Both the position numbers and the translations under genes were made by a program. The notes under the pieces were generated by a model. That model worked only from the letters and a program-made list of their open reading frames with translations, did not search any database and was not told where the DNA came from. Source: an uncultured Treponema sp. (GTDB taxonomy: Bacteria; Spirochaetota; Spirochaetia; Treponematales; Treponemataceae). From it: a DNA stretch of 64,000 bases. The stretch spans positions 1-64,000 of the forward strand of contig NZ_CAMHSK010000006.1 in the NCBI RefSeq assembly GCF_946187725.1, written 5' to 3'. Below, one piece after another: positions 62,878 through 64,000 of this stretch (positions within the stretch are counted from its first letter, which is position 1; every line of letters starts with the position of its first letter).

Positions 62878-62894
62878 ATCATAAACTCCTATTT
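62828..62894 (-). repeat. 67-bp duplication, copy 2
   Basis: Partner of 62259-62325; the two differences are a C/T in the fourth-Cys region and a T/C just before the start codon. Confidence 0.9.
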
Positions 62895-63405
62895 ACCCTA
62901 TAACTCCAATTTTTACCAAAACTTCATCCTTATTTTCTTCTTTTTTGCAATTTTCATTTAAATTACAAAAATCTATCGGATAATTTGTTTCGTCATATAT
63001 ATTGGCACATTTATATTCTTTGGTATTCGTAAAACTAATCTTACAAATTAAATGAGAGCCAGTTTGCTGGAGCACAGGATTCATATGCTTTCTAAAGGCA
63101 TCAACACCTATTCCATTTTTGTCAAAATATATTCTGCAAAAACAAATTTTTCCTTCTGTCATAGAGTTTTCTATACATATATACAATTCTATGCTTGAAA
63201 TATTAAATGGACATAATTTCTCATTAGTTTCAAATAGTAAAACATAATATTGCTTGGTGGAAAAATCTAATTTATCTTTTATTATTTGGAAAGCCTTAAC
63301 ATAAACTGCACCATTTTCTTCTAGAAATTTTTTTGCATCCGTTATAGTCATTCCATGAAATATATTATAAATCTCGTTACTTGAAAGTTTTATATCAAAC
63401 GCCAT
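62893..63405 (-). CDS. Uncharacterised protein, AT-rich gene
   Basis: 170 residues, no signal peptide or membrane helix. It has an N-terminal helix (SNEIYNIFHGMTITDAKKFL) and alternating beta segments (YYVLLFETNEKLCPFNI, SSIELYICIENS). Eight cysteines are spread without a clear motif. The codon use is markedly AT-rich compared with the rest of the window. GAGGAAA lies about 7 nt before the ATG. Not recognised. Confidence 0.65.
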   Translation of the reverse strand: MAFDIKLSSNEIYNIFHGMTITDAKKFLEENGAVYVKAFQIIKDKLDFSTKQYYVLLFETNEKLCPFNISSIELYICIENSMTEGKICFCRIYFDKNGIGVDAFRKHMNPVLQQTGSHLICKISFTNTKEYKCANIYDETNYPIDFCNLNENCKKEENKDEVLVKIGVIG

Positions 63406-63425
63406 TCGACAGTTTTCCTCGTATA

Positions 63426-64000
63426 CTAGTAAATTAAATATCTGCTAGCATCATATTTTTTTACAAACTCTTTATACTCAGGATCATGCATAGGATAGCC
63501 TGTATAAACCCCCATAATCTCCTTTGATTTTAAAAGTTTCTGTAAAGCGATTGATTGAAGAATCTCGTTGCCATTACAGACATCTAATAACGTGATATCC
63601 ATACCTCTTCTAGTATTACTATTATATTCAGTGGAAATATAAACAGGTTCAAACTGTTCTGGAAATATTACTTCATGTAAGAAATTGTCTTCTCCAAAAA
63701 CATTCCGCCTAACATATTTTAAGCTAGCTGGGAATGTTACAGACTGAACTTGTGTTTTTGCAAAAGCACTTTCTCCTAAAAAAAGAAGGCCTTCTGGCAA
63801 TACAATATTTTTAGCATTGATTTTTTCAAATGCTTTTTGCTCTATTACTCGCAGACTAGGCGGTAAATTCAAGAGTTCAATTCCAGCATCTTGGAATGCA
63901 CATTTCCCGATGTAATAAACAGTCTCTGGTAATGTAAGACTTTCAAGAGACATACAAGAATAAAAAGCATAACTCTCAATTCTTTCAAGATTCTTCGGGA
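63426..64000 (-). CDS. BspA-like leucine-rich repeat protein, C-terminal part (partial)
   Basis: The frame is open to the window's right edge, so the N-terminus lies outside. LRR_5-type repeats are clear: LERIESYAFYSCMSLESLTLP, VYYIGKCAFQDAGIELLNLP, LRVIEQKAFEKINAKNIVLP, LLFLGESAFAKTQVQSVTFP. A non-repeat tail (QSIALQKLLKSKEIMGVYTG, KKYDASRYLIY) ends the protein. This family is abundant in gut treponemes and Bacteroidetes as surface adhesins or internal regulators; with the N-terminus missing I cannot say whether it is secreted. Confidence 0.85.
   Translation of the reverse strand, partial: PKNLERIESYAFYSCMSLESLTLPETVYYIGKCAFQDAGIELLNLPPSLRVIEQKAFEKINAKNIVLPEGLLFLGESAFAKTQVQSVTFPASLKYVRRNVFGEDNFLHEVIFPEQFEPVYISTEYNSNTRRGMDITLLDVCNGNEILQSIALQKLLKSKEIMGVYTGYPMHDPEYKEFVKKYDASRYLIY

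Noticed and set aside
1-64000. tRNA, rRNA, riboswitch or tmRNA genes
   Set aside because: The intergenic spaces were read for cloverleaf-like or conserved leader structures; none was found, and most spaces are under 150 nt.

Overview
The window reads as a chromosome segment of a host-associated spirochaete, most likely a gut or rumen Treponema (inference from gene content; no rRNA or tRNA is present to anchor it). Pointers are the outer-membrane porin-like UPF0164 family, FliS and FlgN-type flagellar chaperones, a CheR-CheB pair, a CHASE2 adenylate cyclase preceded by a FecR-like protein, two LysM/M23 endopeptidases, lptC-lptA-lptB, and many Treponema-style lipoproteins and beta-barrels. Coding density is very high, with many 1-26 nt overlaps between genes; no gene-free stretch exceeds 300 bases.

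Layout: 1-1,369 two Rpn-family (PD-(D/E)XK) nuclease genes. 1,557-8,416 a giant repeat lipoprotein on the minus strand whose signal-peptide region is interrupted by a C9/G9 tract. 8,513-13,969 a minus-strand ftsH-lolA-rodZ-like-rimO run. 14,162-15,105 fliS and a FlgN-like chaperone. 15,102-20,156 a TIGR02757 protein, a large FlgD-Ig/OmpA protein and a UPF0164 porin-like protein. 20,310-25,774 a spirochaete hypothetical, an orphan prepilin peptidase and a membrane protein with a long Glu/Val repeat. 25,840-29,153 hflX, a FliL-like protein and an ECF sigma/anti-sigma pair. 29,206-32,580 LysM/M23 peptidase, rlmE and rny. 32,701-38,831 two paralogous barrel/transglutaminase-like proteins, FecR-like protein and adenylate cyclase. 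38,904-40,968 cheB and cheR. 41,108-43,513 lptCAB. 43,611-49,803 a His-rich COG0523 GTPase, ilvN, MATE exporter, aroC and a DD-carboxypeptidase. 49,859-59,430 a degenerate deacetylase fused to a propeller, a zinc ribbon, a second M23 peptidase, lepB, a PASTA-PBP, a Maf/DUF115 glycosyltransferase and a solute-binding lipoprotein. 59,493-64,000 is an accessory-looking, more AT-rich end with an iteron-controlled DUF4143 ATPase, duplicated zinc-ribbon membrane proteins and a BspA-like LRR protein.

Much of the content serves the envelope: peptidoglycan synthesis and trimming (PBP, DD-carboxypeptidase, two M23 enzymes, RodZ-like protein), lipoprotein and glycolipid transport (LolA, LptCAB), protein quality control (FtsH, signal peptidase), and motility and chemotaxis.

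Four layers of structure are not explained by the gene list. (1) GC-rich palindromic elements of one family lie between genes and also, in frame, inside LptB and the Maf protein; a different repeat lies in frame inside RimO. (2) Eight or nine genes have a -10 box ending only 4-10 nt before the start codon and no Shine-Dalgarno sequence, which implies leaderless mRNAs. (3) Simple repeats sit where copy-number change would switch surface proteins: G9 in the giant lipoprotein, a heptamer array in a lipoprotein signal peptide, and G7 in front of the porin gene. (4) Six direct repeats with an exact 33-bp period precede the DUF4143 ATPase gene.
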